Positions 25,523 through 38,379 of a stretch of 64,000 bases of DNA are shown piece after piece. Source of the DNA: Pyrocephalus nanus (taxonomy: Eukaryota; Chordata; Aves; Passeriformes; Tyrannidae); the NCBI GenBank assembly GCA_038380795.1, contig CM076259.1, positions 60,283,938 to 60,347,937 of the forward strand. Reading direction: 5' to 3'. Both the position numbers and the translations under genes were made by a program. Under the pieces are notes generated by a model. That model saw only the letters and a list, made by a program, of their open reading frames with translations, searched no databases and was not told the origin of the DNA. Within the stretch, counting starts at the first letter, position 1, and each line of letters starts with the position of its first letter.

Positions 25523-28500
25523 TTGGTCACCTAACTCATTCTTTAGTGAGAGGCACTCACTGGGGATGTGAAACAAACCAGAAGCAATGCTAACCTCAAG
25601 CTGACTCTGGCTGTTTTGGATTCTCCTCGTGCAGATAACAAGCCCATGTTTTTTTAGCATGGCCACCTGGGGCTCCATGGGAAGTTGGTAAGGTAGATGC
25701 CAGGATCAGTCCTCATACCAGGGGATGTGAGGACATCTGTGGACATATGTCACTGGCGATTGAGATGGGACAATCCCCAAGTGCCCTTGTGCTGTGCACC
25801 CTGCCTTTATCCAGAACCTTAGTGGACAACACAAGAAACCACCACTCTGCTTGGCTGAACTTTTCATGAGCTTTCACATAGGAAAAAATAAAACTGGAGT
25901 AAAAAATTGAAGGTGCTTTGAGCATGCGTTAAAGCCCTGGGATGCCACTGGGACAGGTTGGGTGTGAGGTGGGACCTGGTGTCCCCCAGGCTTGTAGTCA
26001 AGCCGTCAGGGTGGGAGCAGCCTCTGTGACCATGGCTCCCAGAGGCAGTTCTCATCCCTGGGTGCCTGCTGTTCTGCATGCAATAGGTCAACAGGCTTTC
26101 CTTGGTGAATGTGATGAAAACAGCCGTGTTGCCTAATGTGTAGCTCACAAACAGTCAAGGGAAGGTGAGCCCATAGAAAGCCCACATAAATTAGGCTTTG
26201 GACTAAAAATGTCATGGGATAGTGTCTAGGGGAAGTTACCCCAGCCTCCACCACCCTTCAGACAACCACCCAGAGACAGCCAGCTTTGTAGACCTCATTT
26301 CCTTGCAAGAGCAGCACGAGTTGTGTAGCCAGTCCAGGAGGCTGAGGGGAGTTATCCAAGGGAGGAGGGTCCCAATGACCCACCTCGAGGCAGAGCATTC
26401 CTGCAGGTGTTCCCCCACCCAAGTGTTGCTGCTGCTGGATACTAAACCTGACCACTTCCAGCCTGGGACAGGAGAAAAAACCATATGTCCGTCAGGATAA
26501 CATTGTCTTATGGGCTCAGGAGAATGGCAGTGCTGCAGGAGCAAACCCGAGTTGGTAAGTGGCAGGGAGGGGTGTGGGGAAAGTGTGGTTGGGATGTCTG
26601 CCTGAACATAGAGGATGGGGATGCTCTGCCCCACGTTTTCTTTTCCCCAGACCAGTACCAATCCTGGAACACTGCCAGACCACCTATCCCGGGTTTAGGT
26701 TTATTTTGTTTGTTTGTTTGCTTATTTTTTAGTTAAACCCCTTCAAATAACTGAGGAAAATTCATCCTCCACTTCTGTGTTTTCACATTTCATATACAAA
26801 GCTCAGCTCTTGTTATGCTATGTTATTAGCTGCTCTCTGATGATATAATTTGCTAAGGGCCCTCTTTCCATCAGACACACAAGTAATTTATCCTGCAAGG
26901 TACCGACAAGCAACATAGAAACATTTCTTGGCTAAGGGCTTAGCTCCCAGCATTACAAGGGAGCTGGGTTTAATGCTTTCTAATAGAACTAAGCTGCATT
27001 ACCACCTGCTTCTCTGGGAAGAGTGGAGAGCTACTAGGAGAGGTGAAAGCAAAGAGATCATCATTAATGCAGGAGCTAATTCTCACGCGCAGAAAGGGAC
27101 TGTGCTCAGGCTGTTTCTGTCTCAGGGACCTGAGGGACTTGTCTGCAGCAGCTTCCAGGTAGCTGCATTTCATACACGAGAAGGGTCTGACTCCAGCTGT
27201 AACTGTGGCACTAATTTATATATAACCTGAAGATGCACATTTTGGCTCTGCAGAACAGAATCTCCTTCCTGGCTGTAAGGGATGGAGGGGAACAAAAAAG
27301 CAGCAAACCAGCGATTTGTTCTTGCTTCCATTTTTCAGGCTTTTTATGAGGCTAAAAAGACAAATAGTCCCAGGCAGGAGGATTTGCTACCCCTGTACTT
27401 CAGGGTGGGAGAGCAGTATAATGTGCTTCTATGTTGAAAATAAAAAAGCCAACAAAATCACTGATTGTGTGATAAATCACAGGTAATTTTCTTGCACACT
27501 GACAGAAACTGCAATGCTGTCTGGCTGGGGAGGGGAGAGGGGAGGCAGGGAGGGGAGAGAGTGCTGCAGGGGCCTGAGCTCTCAGGGAGATCCCATCCAG
27601 CCCCTGGCTGATGAAACAGAAGTCCAGCCTTTGCTTGCCCTCCCAGGGTCACCAGGGCCAGGACAACAGGCACTAGGAGCTGCTTCTCCTGGCAGCTGGG
27701 TTGAGGGGACACTTCAGGACACACTATCCCTTGCTGGACAGAGTGGTGATGTCCCTACTGATGTCCCATTTCTAGGAGGAGAGGGAAACGTGTTCTGTGT
27801 GACCCTGTGTCTCCAGTGGACAGGGATGAGGAATCCAGAGCAATTAACTTTCTCTCCTGTTTTTTCCCTAGGTGAATTAGTTTCATGCTCACCTCTGGGG
27901 CTGGAGTGATGCTCAGTCTGACTCCTTTTGGCTACAAATAGCAGCAGCAACTCTCCAGCCTCTTCCCCTAAACAAGGATGCCCCCAGCAGAAAGAAGTGC
28001 CCCTTGTTGTTGTTCCCAAACACTTATCCCTGCACTGCTACAAGGTGCTGCTTCCTGGAGAAAAATACACCACTGAAAAAGTGCTCATCACTGGTAATTT
28101 CTGCTTTTTCTCACTAACCCACCAGCTGGGTCTCACCTTGCCTGTACAGAGGGCCGTGACTGCTCCATCATCCTCATGCTCTCCTCCCATGGATAGAAGA
28201 GACTCCTCACCTGACTCTGGCCTTGGACTCCCTCGGGCAAGCTCAGCAGGCTCCCAGATCACTTTTTGCAAGGAAGAGTTGCCAGTTACCTCCTATTCGT
28301 TCAACACAACTCTGTGTGCAGGGGTTTTCTCAGAAAAAGGCTTTGCCATCCATTGCTTCCACTCTGCCTCCTTTCCTTCTGCATACGTCTTCGTGCTTGA
28401 TCCCCATGTGGTGGGGAAAGACACATATCCCAGCAAGTGGCATCACCCCCCCATCCTGTCTGTGGAAGGGGAAAGGTAGTTATGCTGGTTAGGCACAATG

Positions 28501-28639
28501 CCATTTATTCCCAGAAATGCCAGCTGCTCTCCAATGACACCCCAAGAGCTTGGGAAACTGCATTTCTTCCCTCTCCTTGGGAGACCTCACTTCAGATTTG
28601 AGAGAGAGAAGAAGCTGCTAAATGAGCCTAAACATTGTT
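25523..28639. other. Intergenic, no gene recognised
   Basis: Contains a (TTTG)-like simple repeat at 26701-26732 and GC-richer sequence around 27500-28480. A single forward frame is mostly open from 27514 to 28479 but has two stops (27907 and 27919) and no splice logic or family resemblance. I assign no gene. Confidence 0.6.
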
Positions 28640-29520
28640 CTGTGCTTTCAAAATATTCATAAATAATCTCAAAGTAGCAGCAAGCAGGGAGAGGAGAAGT
28701 TTGCTGATGATATTAAGAGTGGTTGAGGCAAATGGTTGACTGTGAACAGTTGCAGAAAGATCCTCGTGGCACTGAATAAAAGGGTAATAAAATCACAGAT
28801 GAAATCTGATGTAGATAAATGTAAAGTGATGCGCATGGGAAAAGACAATCCTATCTTTACGTACAAAATAATGGGCTCTGAGCTGGCTATTTCTGCTTGG
28901 GAGCAAAATCTTCAGGTTATAATAGATAACTCCATGCAAATGTCAGCTCAAGACTCAGTAGCAATCAAAAGAGCAAACAGAAAACTAGGAATTATTAGGA
29001 AAAGAGGAGAGAGCAAAACAGGGGAAATCATCACGCTGCTGTATAAATCCGCGGACTTCCTTCTCTTGAATACCATTGTGCAGTTCTGATTCACTGATCT
29101 CAAATATGGTACAGAAGAAATAGAAAAGTTATAGAGGAAGGCAATTGAAGATGATCAAAAGCACAAAAGGGCCTCCATTCAGGGAATGACTGAATAGATT
29201 AAGACTTTTTATCCTGGAAGTAAAAATGACTGAAGAAGAAATATGACCGGGTTTTGTGAAAGGAAGAGCGATGTGACTGGGGAACAGCTGTTCGTATTAT
29301 TCAGTGCTCTTCAAAGGAAGAGAGTGAACATCAAAGAAAATTATCAACTGACAAGTTCAAAATAAACAAAGGAGAATTTTAGCTGCAGCACTCCTCGTTA
29401 TAGGGTACAGTGGATATTTAAAATTTGTATTGGTTCAATAGGGTGTAAGCTAATCGATGGGAGAAGAATCCATCAAGGGCTATTAAATGTAGAGCTGGCA
29501 TCTACAGTTCAGGGTGTTCC
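28640..29520 (+). mobile_element. Old CR1-family LINE fragment (ORF2 3' end plus 3'UTR)
   Basis: The reading frame at 28736-29089 contains DKCKVMRMGKDNP and an SELA-type segment found at the C-terminal end of CR1 reverse transcriptases of the turtle/crocodile type. The downstream part (TCCATCAAGGGCTATTAAAT near 29471) matches the 3'UTR of those old subfamilies. The copy carries stops and indels and is clearly more decayed than the CR1 at 41-42 kb. It has no intact product and no octamer tail that I can see. Confidence 0.8.
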
Positions 29521-32500
29521 TGAGCCACAGACCACTGGGGAAATGGAAAGTATTCTGGGAAGTATAAACAAATGTTTGCTCTATTTTTGTATTACTTCCT
29601 GAGCATCTGCTAGCTCTCATCCAGAGCAGGATCCTGACCCAGGTGTATTTTGGGGGACAACCCTTTGCAGTCATCTCTATGTCCTGCATTTCACACCAGG
29701 CCATATCTCCCACTGAGGCAAAGTGGTCTGAGGTGTTTGGTGCTATTGCCTGTCACTGTTTCTGATTCAGCCCCCTGCATCACAGAGGTAGAGCTGCTTG
29801 GTGACTCTTCAGCCACCAAGGCTCTTCACCAGGACTAATTTTCAGTGTTCCACCAAGACTCACAGACAGATGCATCCCATTTTCCTTTATTTCCATAAGC
29901 AAAAGCCTTCTCTTGCATGAACGAGTCTTCTCTGCAGGTCCTCAGCTCGAGGCCAAGTCATTCTGGAATGCAACCCTGTGCTCCATGCAGACATCTCATG
30001 TGCCCCTCACTCTGAAGTGAAAACGTGACCTGTTAGTGGCTGTGTCTCAGAACAAGGATGTTCTGTGACAGTCAGCTCACATTCTTCCAGCCTGGCCTGG
30101 ATCACTCTGATTTATGGTTCCAAGGCATCATGGAAAGAGAATGCCTGGTTATGAGCAACAGGAAATTGAGGGGGAAAAAAAATTCAGCAGAGGCTCTAAT
30201 GGCCCGTCCAAATCTGAGTGATTCACTAAAATTTCCCTCAGTAAATTAAAAGTGAACACTTGAATGCTACACTGACACAGCACACAAGTGCCTCTTATGG
30301 TTGAAACCTCACCACCTTAACAACAGAGACATTTGTGTTCCTGTGCAATTTTCCAAGGTTGCCTTAAAATCCATGCCTTGACGGTTTATTGGCTAATGGA
30401 CACAAACTAGGGTTAACCTCACTCTGCACCTCTTTTCCAGCTAGAAATGAGAATGAGGGATAGTGGCTATTAAAAGGTAATTACACCCAGGGGGAAATTC
30501 CTGAGTATCTCTGTTCCCCAGATCAGGGTAATCTCATTGCATTTGGCTAGCTGTTGGCAAAGCTTGTCAAGCCAGGCTGGCTTGTCACTCTCAGCATTTA
30601 GGAGCCTGTCCCATTTCTGGAGGCTGCTGCATTGCCCAGGCATCCTTGTGTTGATGTCGCATGCTCAGCAATGTGGTGATGAGGCTTATTTTCTGAAAAC
30701 CTACCATTTTAACCTATGAAGCCTAACTTAAAGTAAATTTAAGTTCAAATTCTATTCTTATTGACACTTGTGCTATTTTGCAGCAGCTCTGAAAGAGTAC
30801 TGATGATATACATTGAATGGGAGGACAGTCAGACATCTGTCCTGTTGACTGATCTGCAGGAGGGAGAGCACAAAAAGGCCCATTAAACACACTGAGGCAA
30901 ATACTCTGACAGTGACTGTTATGGGAAAAAAAATCCCCACCCAGATTTCTTGCCCTAGATTTCTATTAGGAAGGAGGAGTCCCTTCTTGCTTTGGCTCTG
31001 GCAGGAAGACGAGAGTCTTGGTTTTAAGTGGGAACTGCCAGTGGGGAGGGGTAGGAAACGCCAGGTCCTGTCTGCAACCTGGGGAAACTGGGTGGCTTCC
31101 TCTCCCTCTTCCTCTTCCTCTTCCCCAGGGTGGCCCCCAGCACTAGAGCCAAGATGATGAACTAGGGCAAACCCCAGCCCAGTTCCCATCATGAGGGCTG
31201 GCACTGTCCAGCCCATGCTGGAGGGTGTTTTTAGCCACAGAAAGGCAGAGCCCTGGCACTCCACAGCCATACACTCTGTGCACGGGCTGTGGGTGCAGCA
31301 CTACTGGCACAGGCTCCTCACTCCTACAATGGCTTTATTTTAATATATTTGTGCTGAATAATACATATTTCCTGTGAAGAAAAGAGTGTATTTCTGTGCA
31401 GGAGGAACTTGGCAGCTCCGAATACTGAGCAGCCATTTCCTCAAAGCAGTAGGATTCAACCCTGTAATCAACCCTATTAGCATTAAAAGAACTGTCTAAA
31501 TGTCAAGCCAAGTTCAATAAATAAGCACTAACACATTTAGAAATGGCTTAGAAAGGGGAATTAAAAGTTTTGCTGCTAATTATGTTTCTTATTTTAGATT
31601 TTCTGTCAATTCTAGCTCTTCCATTCAAATGAGAAAAGCATTTGCTGCCAAGGTGGAGGAACTGAAATGGCCTGAAAGTGGGAAAAGCTGTTCATCCATA
31701 ATAGGGAGAGAGCAGGGACCTCAGCCCCTCTTGCAAGCCTCTGTAAACACAGTAAGGGTGGGGTCAGCAGACCTTTCAGTAAAGCCGTCTCCCAGTTTCC
31801 TGTTACAATGAGTGCCAGATCCTCTGATACCTCTTGATCCCACCAGAGTCAAGAAATGCCATGGGACAAAGGAGAGGAGGGCAGGCTCCTCTGACCAGCT
31901 GAAGGTGTGCAGGCCAGGGGGTAGGCAAGCAGAAGCAGGGAGCACAGCTTACTGATGGCACACATTCTAAGCAGCTTCAGAAATCTACTCCAGTTTTAAC
32001 AATCAACTCTGCTCCTCCAGACCCAGCCACCTCGAACCCTGCCTGGATGGAAGCGGCTCACCCATGTCTGGTGCTTTGATGTGGTAATAACATATAACTG
32101 ATACTGATGGCAAAGGCTAATCCACTCTGCTCTGTAATGTTCCCAGTCAATCAGGCAATATTCTGTTATTGGAAAAACTAATTTTTGTCCCTCTGATGAT
32201 AATCAGTGTATGCCCTGAAGCACAAGGCTTGATAGCCTGTGTAATTTGCAACCTAGCTAAGTGTAACTGCAGATGTTAATCCTATTTATACAAATGCCCG
32301 GCAAGCAAAAGGAGGGTTGGAGGGACAAGCTGCAGGCCAGGGGAAGGCATAGAGCTGGATTTCCAGGAATTCTCCTGCAGATATCAAGCTGCTGTGCCCC
32401 AGTGATGGGAGACCGAGAGGTATGGAATGGACAAGGGGAGATAACACAGGCAGTGACTCTGCTGCTGTGTCACTCTGGTTGCCTGGCATTTTTTCTGGAA

Positions 32501-32559
32501 AATGCTGGAGCAGACGTCACCATGGTGCACCTCCCCTGCTTCAGGCAAACCACTCTCTA
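29521..32559. other. Intergenic, no gene recognised
   Basis: Holds a CT-rich run at about 31093-31125 (Glu-rich on the other strand, giving a spurious 165-codon frame). Two AT-rich, repeat-free blocks at about 31320-31620 and 32090-32280 look like candidate conserved noncoding DNA. No exon found. Confidence 0.6.
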
Positions 32560-32815
32560 CCTAACAAATGCAATCCAGAGGGACCTTGACAGGCTTGAGA
32601 GGTTGGGCCATGCAAATCACATGAAGTGCAACAAGGCCAGTGCAAGGTCCCACACATAGGTCAGGCAAACCCAAGCACAAACACAGGCTGGACAGAGAAT
32701 GGATTGAGAGCAGTACTGAGGATTTAGCGGTGTTGGTTGATGAGAAGCTCAACATGACTCAGTAATGTGATCTCGCAGCCCAGAAAGCCAATTGCATCCT
32801 GTGTGGCTGAATCAA
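32560..32815 (+). mobile_element. CR1 LINE internal fragment
   Basis: Segments such as ATCCAGAGGGACCTTGACAG, AAGTGCAACAAGGCCAGTGC and CAGCCCAGAAAGCCAATTGC correspond to the CR1 ORF2 region just before the RT C-terminus. Both ends are lost and the frame is broken. Confidence 0.85.
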
Positions 32816-35800
32816 GGCCCAAGGTCATTCCCCAAGTGAATTAGGAGCCTAATAGTGTCAATAGCAAGGAACAGACACCTCCAGCAAGCAAGCTGGAGTA
32901 GTAGGCACGTAGCTTTGGGGCAAAGAGATGTAGACACAGCTCTCTAGCTATACCCTCCCAAAAGGGCAGGAAAAGACATTTCCTCACCTCATCAGAGTGC
33001 AATGAGACTTGAGCATGCTAAATGGCATATTCTGGGTGAACTGAGCCCTGAAGTGATGCTTGGCTTCTTTACTCAGCTGCTCAGTACTGAAAACACCTTC
33101 CTAATTCCCTGGTGGAGGTGTAAACTGTGGGAGGAAGGGTTATGTATTCAGAGAGGCACTGACTCTGCTCCCATCACTAGTGGCTACTTAAAATAGACTT
33201 TCAGTGGTGATGCAGTGACTCACTCCTGTGCCTGTGATGACTCACTCCACCTGTTTCACCAAGGAGAGAGAGGAAGGAGGTCACTGCTTTGCAACCTCAG
33301 GAAAACCCCAGTCTCCAGGAATTTATGCCTTCAAGTGAAAACTCACCAAACAAGTCTCTCAGGTCTCAGAGAAAGCTTTAATACTGCCGAGCCTGTGCTT
33401 TGCAGGAGCTGTGACATGCCAGTGACAGTGGGTCCATTGGTACAGATGGGACCGAGTGTCACAGGGACTCAGCAATCCAGCAGCATTTCCAGACTTGGAT
33501 TTCCCTGACTTGCTCCCCTCCCAGCAGCCCTGTAACACCCAGCACCTACACTCTAATGTGTTACTGCTGGCACCTTGTCCTGCAGGATTAATGAAACAGC
33601 AGCATTTCCCTGGTCTTATTCCAGGTTTAGCTAACATAAACTGAAACTCAAAAAGTTCCCCCAAACCAAGGAAAATTCAGCTCCATGACTATTCCATTAA
33701 GAATGATATATCTGGAAAATGATAGACTATATTGTGTTTGCTGTGCTTTGTTTTCCTGCTGTTATTCTCTAGCAATGTCTCCCACTTGGGCAAGAAACAC
33801 CAGACATGCTAAGATCACACACTTGTGGGTGCATGCAGCCCTTTATCGCACCAACACATCCTCTCTGTCTGGTGACACTGATCGGGTTTGCTTTTTAGAG
33901 CAAGCCTGCAGCAACTCAGCTGTGTCACACATTTCTGTAGCTGCAGGACAACCAGTGGTGGCCAAAAGCCCCCACTTGCTGCGGTTTCAGCTGCGGGGTC
34001 CAAGGTGAGCAGCAAGGATGGGCTGGCAGGGGACGGTAATATATTTAATTGTATCCAATAATATAGATGGAAAATAACAGATGAGCATTTGGGCACATTT
34101 GTTTTCTTCCAGACCTGAGAAAGAGTTGGTACATCCAAGAGCACATTTTCCAACCCAACTGTATACTACAATTGGTCTAATAAAAATGTATTTCATTTGC
34201 CTACAAAAATCACTCTTCTGGGCACTTCACAGCTGTAAAGGATGCTGTTTTCTATTCCTGGCTTCCCTTCAAAGGCCAAGTCTTGCTGCTGTATTATTGA
34301 ATTCACCAGACACATGGTACAGCCCAGTGAGCACTGCTGTAGGAGTCTTCATGTTATAGTTCTCTAGGCTTGATCCTCCATGCACATAAATGGATTTTAC
34401 GCTCATGGTACTCCTGGGACACCAAGGCAGCTGCTTCAGGTTTTCACCCGTTTAAGTAAGATTAGTATCGGACCCAAGAGCTTGAGTGCCTTGCAACAGC
34501 CTACGTGTCTCAGGCACTTAACCTTGGTGAGCTCATATCTGTGTTTCCAGAGGACAAAGAGTAGTAGTGGGATACACAACTGGGATGTGTGCAAAACTGA
34601 TGATCAATGGTGGGAATGGACAAGCAAACCTAGATGAAAAAAAAAAAGGCAAAACTGGTCTAGGATCTGGTTGTGATGCATGTGCCAGCAAGCAGCTTCT
34701 CATCAGGCAATGCGTAAGGGATGGTTTGGTCAAAAATGATGTATTCAAACCAGAACCTTATGTCACCCCCACTGATTGTCTGTGGGCTTAAGGCTGCTCC
34801 TGCCACCCGCTGCCTCTGAGCTCTTATTCTCCTCTCCTATTATTGAAACAGCCTAAACATCATGTTTTAGTTATAAAGTGAGTTTAGTGGATAGAAGGGT
34901 GGGAGGGAAGGGGGATTAAATTTACTGCTTCAGTGACTACAGATCTGAAATAAATCTCCGATTCAATGATAGATCAATAACATCAAGATTGGGTTTAAAT
35001 TATTAATAAACTATGAGAAATGAGGATAATTATTCTATGAGTCACAGCTCTCTAATGCACTGCACATTTTTTTTCCTGAGACATCTGCATTGAAGCACGA
35101 GCTGCCTATCTTTTGGCAGAAAGCTGTAGCCAAGCAGTTAATGTTTTTTTTTGTTTCACTAGCTATGCATTTCATGAACCCGAGACAGCCTAGTGACAGT
35201 GTGCTTCACTCATTGGAGAAACCCTTAGGCCAGGATCCCCTAAAACACTGAGGTGTCTTATAAGTCCCTGGAAATCAATGTGATTGATTTGAATGCAATT
35301 TGTGAATGGTTCATAAGGTCCTCAAATGTCCTTTGAAACCTGGATGTCTGGAAATAGAGAAGTTGTGCTAGCCTAAAAGGAGATGCTGGCCTTGAAAAGT
35401 GGCCTTGGATAGTTGCAGAGGCCCATCTTACTGGTGGCAAGAAGGAGGGATAACCTGAGGACTGCTGGAGACAGGGAGGGGAGGAACAATTTTTGCACAT
35501 TGCTGGTAAACTGTAATGACAGCACCATCGAACTGCTGGTGGATTTCAGGTGAATTAGCTCCCCCTTTTCAGGCAAAAAGAGAGGTAACCATCTACCTGA
35601 GAAGGCCTGTTAAAATCAAGAAGTTAGAAACTAGAATATTCCTCCATTCTGCGTCACAACTATCTCTGTTGACTGAGACAGCTCACACTGACACAGGCTG
35701 GAGATCCTGAGAACCTTTAGGTATCCTCCCACCTCAAGCAGCTGTCATCCCTCAGCTGTAGCATTATGGCTTAGGGTGGTGACAGATAGCAGCTTTTAAG

Positions 35801-38102
35801 GGGCAGCTCACTGCAAAAGCAGCTCATGCCTGCCCTTTGGCAGAGTGGGGTCAAATTGGCTCAGAGCACTCTTGATGATGCTCCTCAGCTGCAGGGCTCT
35901 CAGGTGAGGTGCTCAGCACTGCCCTGGGGGGTACCTTACTTAAAAGGAGAGGAACAGAACAGAACTTAGGATACTGGTAATGAAAGGTATTTATCCCTGT
36001 GAAAGTTAGGTCTGCAGCATACAGAGGTGAGAGATGCACTCATGAAGGTAAGGACAGCAGAGCAGAGAGAGGGAACTGCCATCACACCAAAATGGACAAG
36101 GACTATTGGTAGCAGCTGTGCACAAAGTCTTCTATGATCTTGCTGCTTTCCTTCCCTCTAGCTCAATGGATGAAACAAGGTTATATCAATCCTAAAATCG
36201 CTTTTCTGTTTATCTCAGCTTACACAGTTCTGCAAATGGCATTAGGTGACCCCCCACTCAGCTGATGATATGGTATCACTCTGCACCCACATGGACTGGA
36301 ACAACTCTGCTGGGACACCCCTCCTTTACCATGGCACATCCAGCAGCAACTGGGGCTCTCCATACACCTTCCTTCTGTCTCCTTTCACCTGAAGTTGTCG
36401 GTCAGCGTATGAAATCATTCTGAGCCTACAACATGGAACTACCAAGGTGCCCAGACGCATCTATCTGGACAATGTAGGGATAATTTCTTATAGCCCCTGT
36501 AATATAATAATTTAAAGATGCCTGTGTCCTTGACAAATAAAAAAGAACCCCCGAACTGGGGAAAAAAAAAAAATCATGGAAATGAGATATTGAACAAACT
36601 GTGTTTGGGGCTTGACTGTGATCTGATTCAGGGTAAAGAGTGAAGGGCGCTTTTTTTGAATTTTTTTTTTTATTTATCTCCATTAGTAATTCAACAAGGC
36701 CTTTATACATCACTGCTTTCTTATTAGTTACCTATAAATTATAAAGGATTCTGGGCACAGCACACACAAATTAATGCATCTGTGGATGAAAACTTCTGAG
36801 TAATAGGGGGAGTAGTGATGCTCTGGTGCCTCCACTGTATGTTTGCTCTCCCAGCTCTGCTGAGGTACTAAAATGCCATCATCATTGCCTTACATATGAG
36901 GAGCAGAGCCCAGTAAAGGGCCATGTGCAGGTTAACAGGGATTGGTATCAAACCCAAATCTCATGGAAGTCCCCGTTCCTGGGACCAGGGGGTAGGTGGG
37001 TGACTCAGGACACTCCATGGTGTTTGCTTGAGGATGAGATGTGACCAGACTGAGCAACCTGCCTGCCCATTAAAGGTCAGGGTGCAGCCTCAACAGTGCA
37101 TGGGCAGCTGGCTGCATGCACCCCAGATTACAGTCAGTCCCTTAAGGACAGCTCAGGCCAGGCCTGCTGGGAGCTGGACTGCTGGGTCCCTTCTCACAAA
37201 CCTCTCAGATGGAGGGAAAATCTCTTTTTTCCTTGCATTTGAGTAATGACTTTCTGTTAGCCAGAAAACTTTGACTGATTTCCCTTGATATCACATCAGA
37301 TGTTTTACCTCAGTCCATAACATTTGGAAAATTTGGGAAAGAAATAGAGTCTGCAGTCTTTCAGGCTGCAAGTTATGAATTTATGACATTTATTTTTATA
37401 AATATTAAACAATTATATTTATATATATAAATTTCATAACATATTTAAAATTTATATGAATAAAATAAAACGAAAAAAACCACCTTGTTGCATGTTCATG
37501 TAGCAGTGCAACAGCCTTCCCTTGAACAGCTGTTATATCTATTTCCCTTGGTGCCGAGGTAACATCTGGTAACATCTTTTAAGAAAAAAGTATAAACTTC
37601 CCTTGGATATTCCTATAAAGATTGTTATCAGTGAGTGCCATTTAAAGCACACTGAAGAAGAATTTGGTCTTTTTCTCTTGAACAAGTGTCTCTATTCAAT
37701 TTCTTTTCTTTGCATTCTCTCTGCAAGGAAGATTAGATATGTCTGTACGTTTATATTGGACAGACTAAAGGAGTGAGCTACGTCTCCAGCTGGTGTAAAT
37801 CTGTGTTGCTGCAGCAGTGTCGGTGGTGTGAAGGGTGGTATTATGCTGATTTATTGTGGCTGGAGAATCAGACCTCCTTTTCCTCCCCAGCCGGAAGAGC
37901 AGCCTGTAAAATAAAAGTCACATATCTCAGTTGATTTGAGAGATACTGCATGGGATTTATCTGTCTAACAAAATTTAAAAAAAAAATTAAAAAAAAAAAA
38001 AAACAAACAAACAAACAACCCCCCCAAAAAAACTCTCTGCAGAGGCTGGCAGCATCCCTTTTAATACAGCAAATGTAGAGGGGCCCAAAGACAACCACTC
38101 AG
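32816..38102. other. Intergenic, no gene recognised
   Basis: Long AT-rich stretches (notably about 34860-35170, 36430-36790 and 37380-37480) without recognisable repeats, and an A-rich tract with CAAA repeats and a C run at 37976-38034. That tract would be T/G-rich on the minus strand, just past the end of the minus-strand gene. No coding exon is supported. Confidence 0.6.
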
Positions 38103-38342
38103 ACAGACATAACTTCCAGTTTATTAATAGCAGGGGCACAGCAGTGGCTGCCAGGCTGTGAATGTCTCCGGCATACTGTGAATTTCCGGTTGTTAGGTGT
38201 TCCTGCTGCTTGCCTGTGTATGGCATAAATACAGCCTAACATGACTGAATTACATAGAAAAATGTTACCAATTACTCTGCTTACTTGGATTCCTTCGGCA
38301 CAGATCCTGTGGGCTGAGCTGGTGGAGAATATGTTGCTGGTG
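38103..38342 (-). CDS. Terminal exon of unrecognised minus-strand gene (20 codons plus 3'UTR)
   Basis: On the minus strand a long CT-rich tract ends in CCCCTCCAG at 38343. The exon that follows starts with CA, which completes the G left by the upstream exon, and encodes APATYSPPAQPTGSVPKESK before TAA (38283-38281). An AATAAA at 38125-38120 lies about 155 nt past the stop, and T/G-rich sequence follows it, as expected for a 3' end. Acceptor, phase, stop and polyadenylation signal all agree, which is good evidence for a real terminal exon. The tail is Pro/Ser/Lys-rich and probably disordered. Confidence 0.75.
38120..38125 (-). terminator. Polyadenylation signal of the minus-strand gene
   Basis: AATAAA on the minus strand (TTTATT on plus) about 155 nt downstream of the TAA. 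The T/G-rich tract at 38034-37976 lies beyond it. Confidence 0.65.
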
Positions 38343-38379
38343 CTGGAGGGGAGAGAGAGAGAGAGAAAGAGAGAGAGCT
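38343..38379 (-). repeat. (CT)n tract forming the polypyrimidine tract of the last acceptor
   Basis: On the plus strand a run of GA with one interruption; on the minus strand it is an almost pure CT tract ending directly at the AG of the terminal exon. A variable dinucleotide repeat therefore supplies the splice polypyrimidine tract. Confidence 0.8.

Noticed and set aside
27514..28479. Nearly continuous forward frame of about 960 bp
   Set aside because: Interrupted by stops at 27907 and 27919. The second half starts at TTG, composition is Ser/Pro/Gly-rich as expected for GC-rich noncoding DNA, and the reverse strand is equally open.
30773..31270. 165-codon reverse open frame with an acidic Glu run
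   Set aside because: The Glu run is translated from a CTT/CCT simple repeat. No conserved motif and no splice or promoter support.
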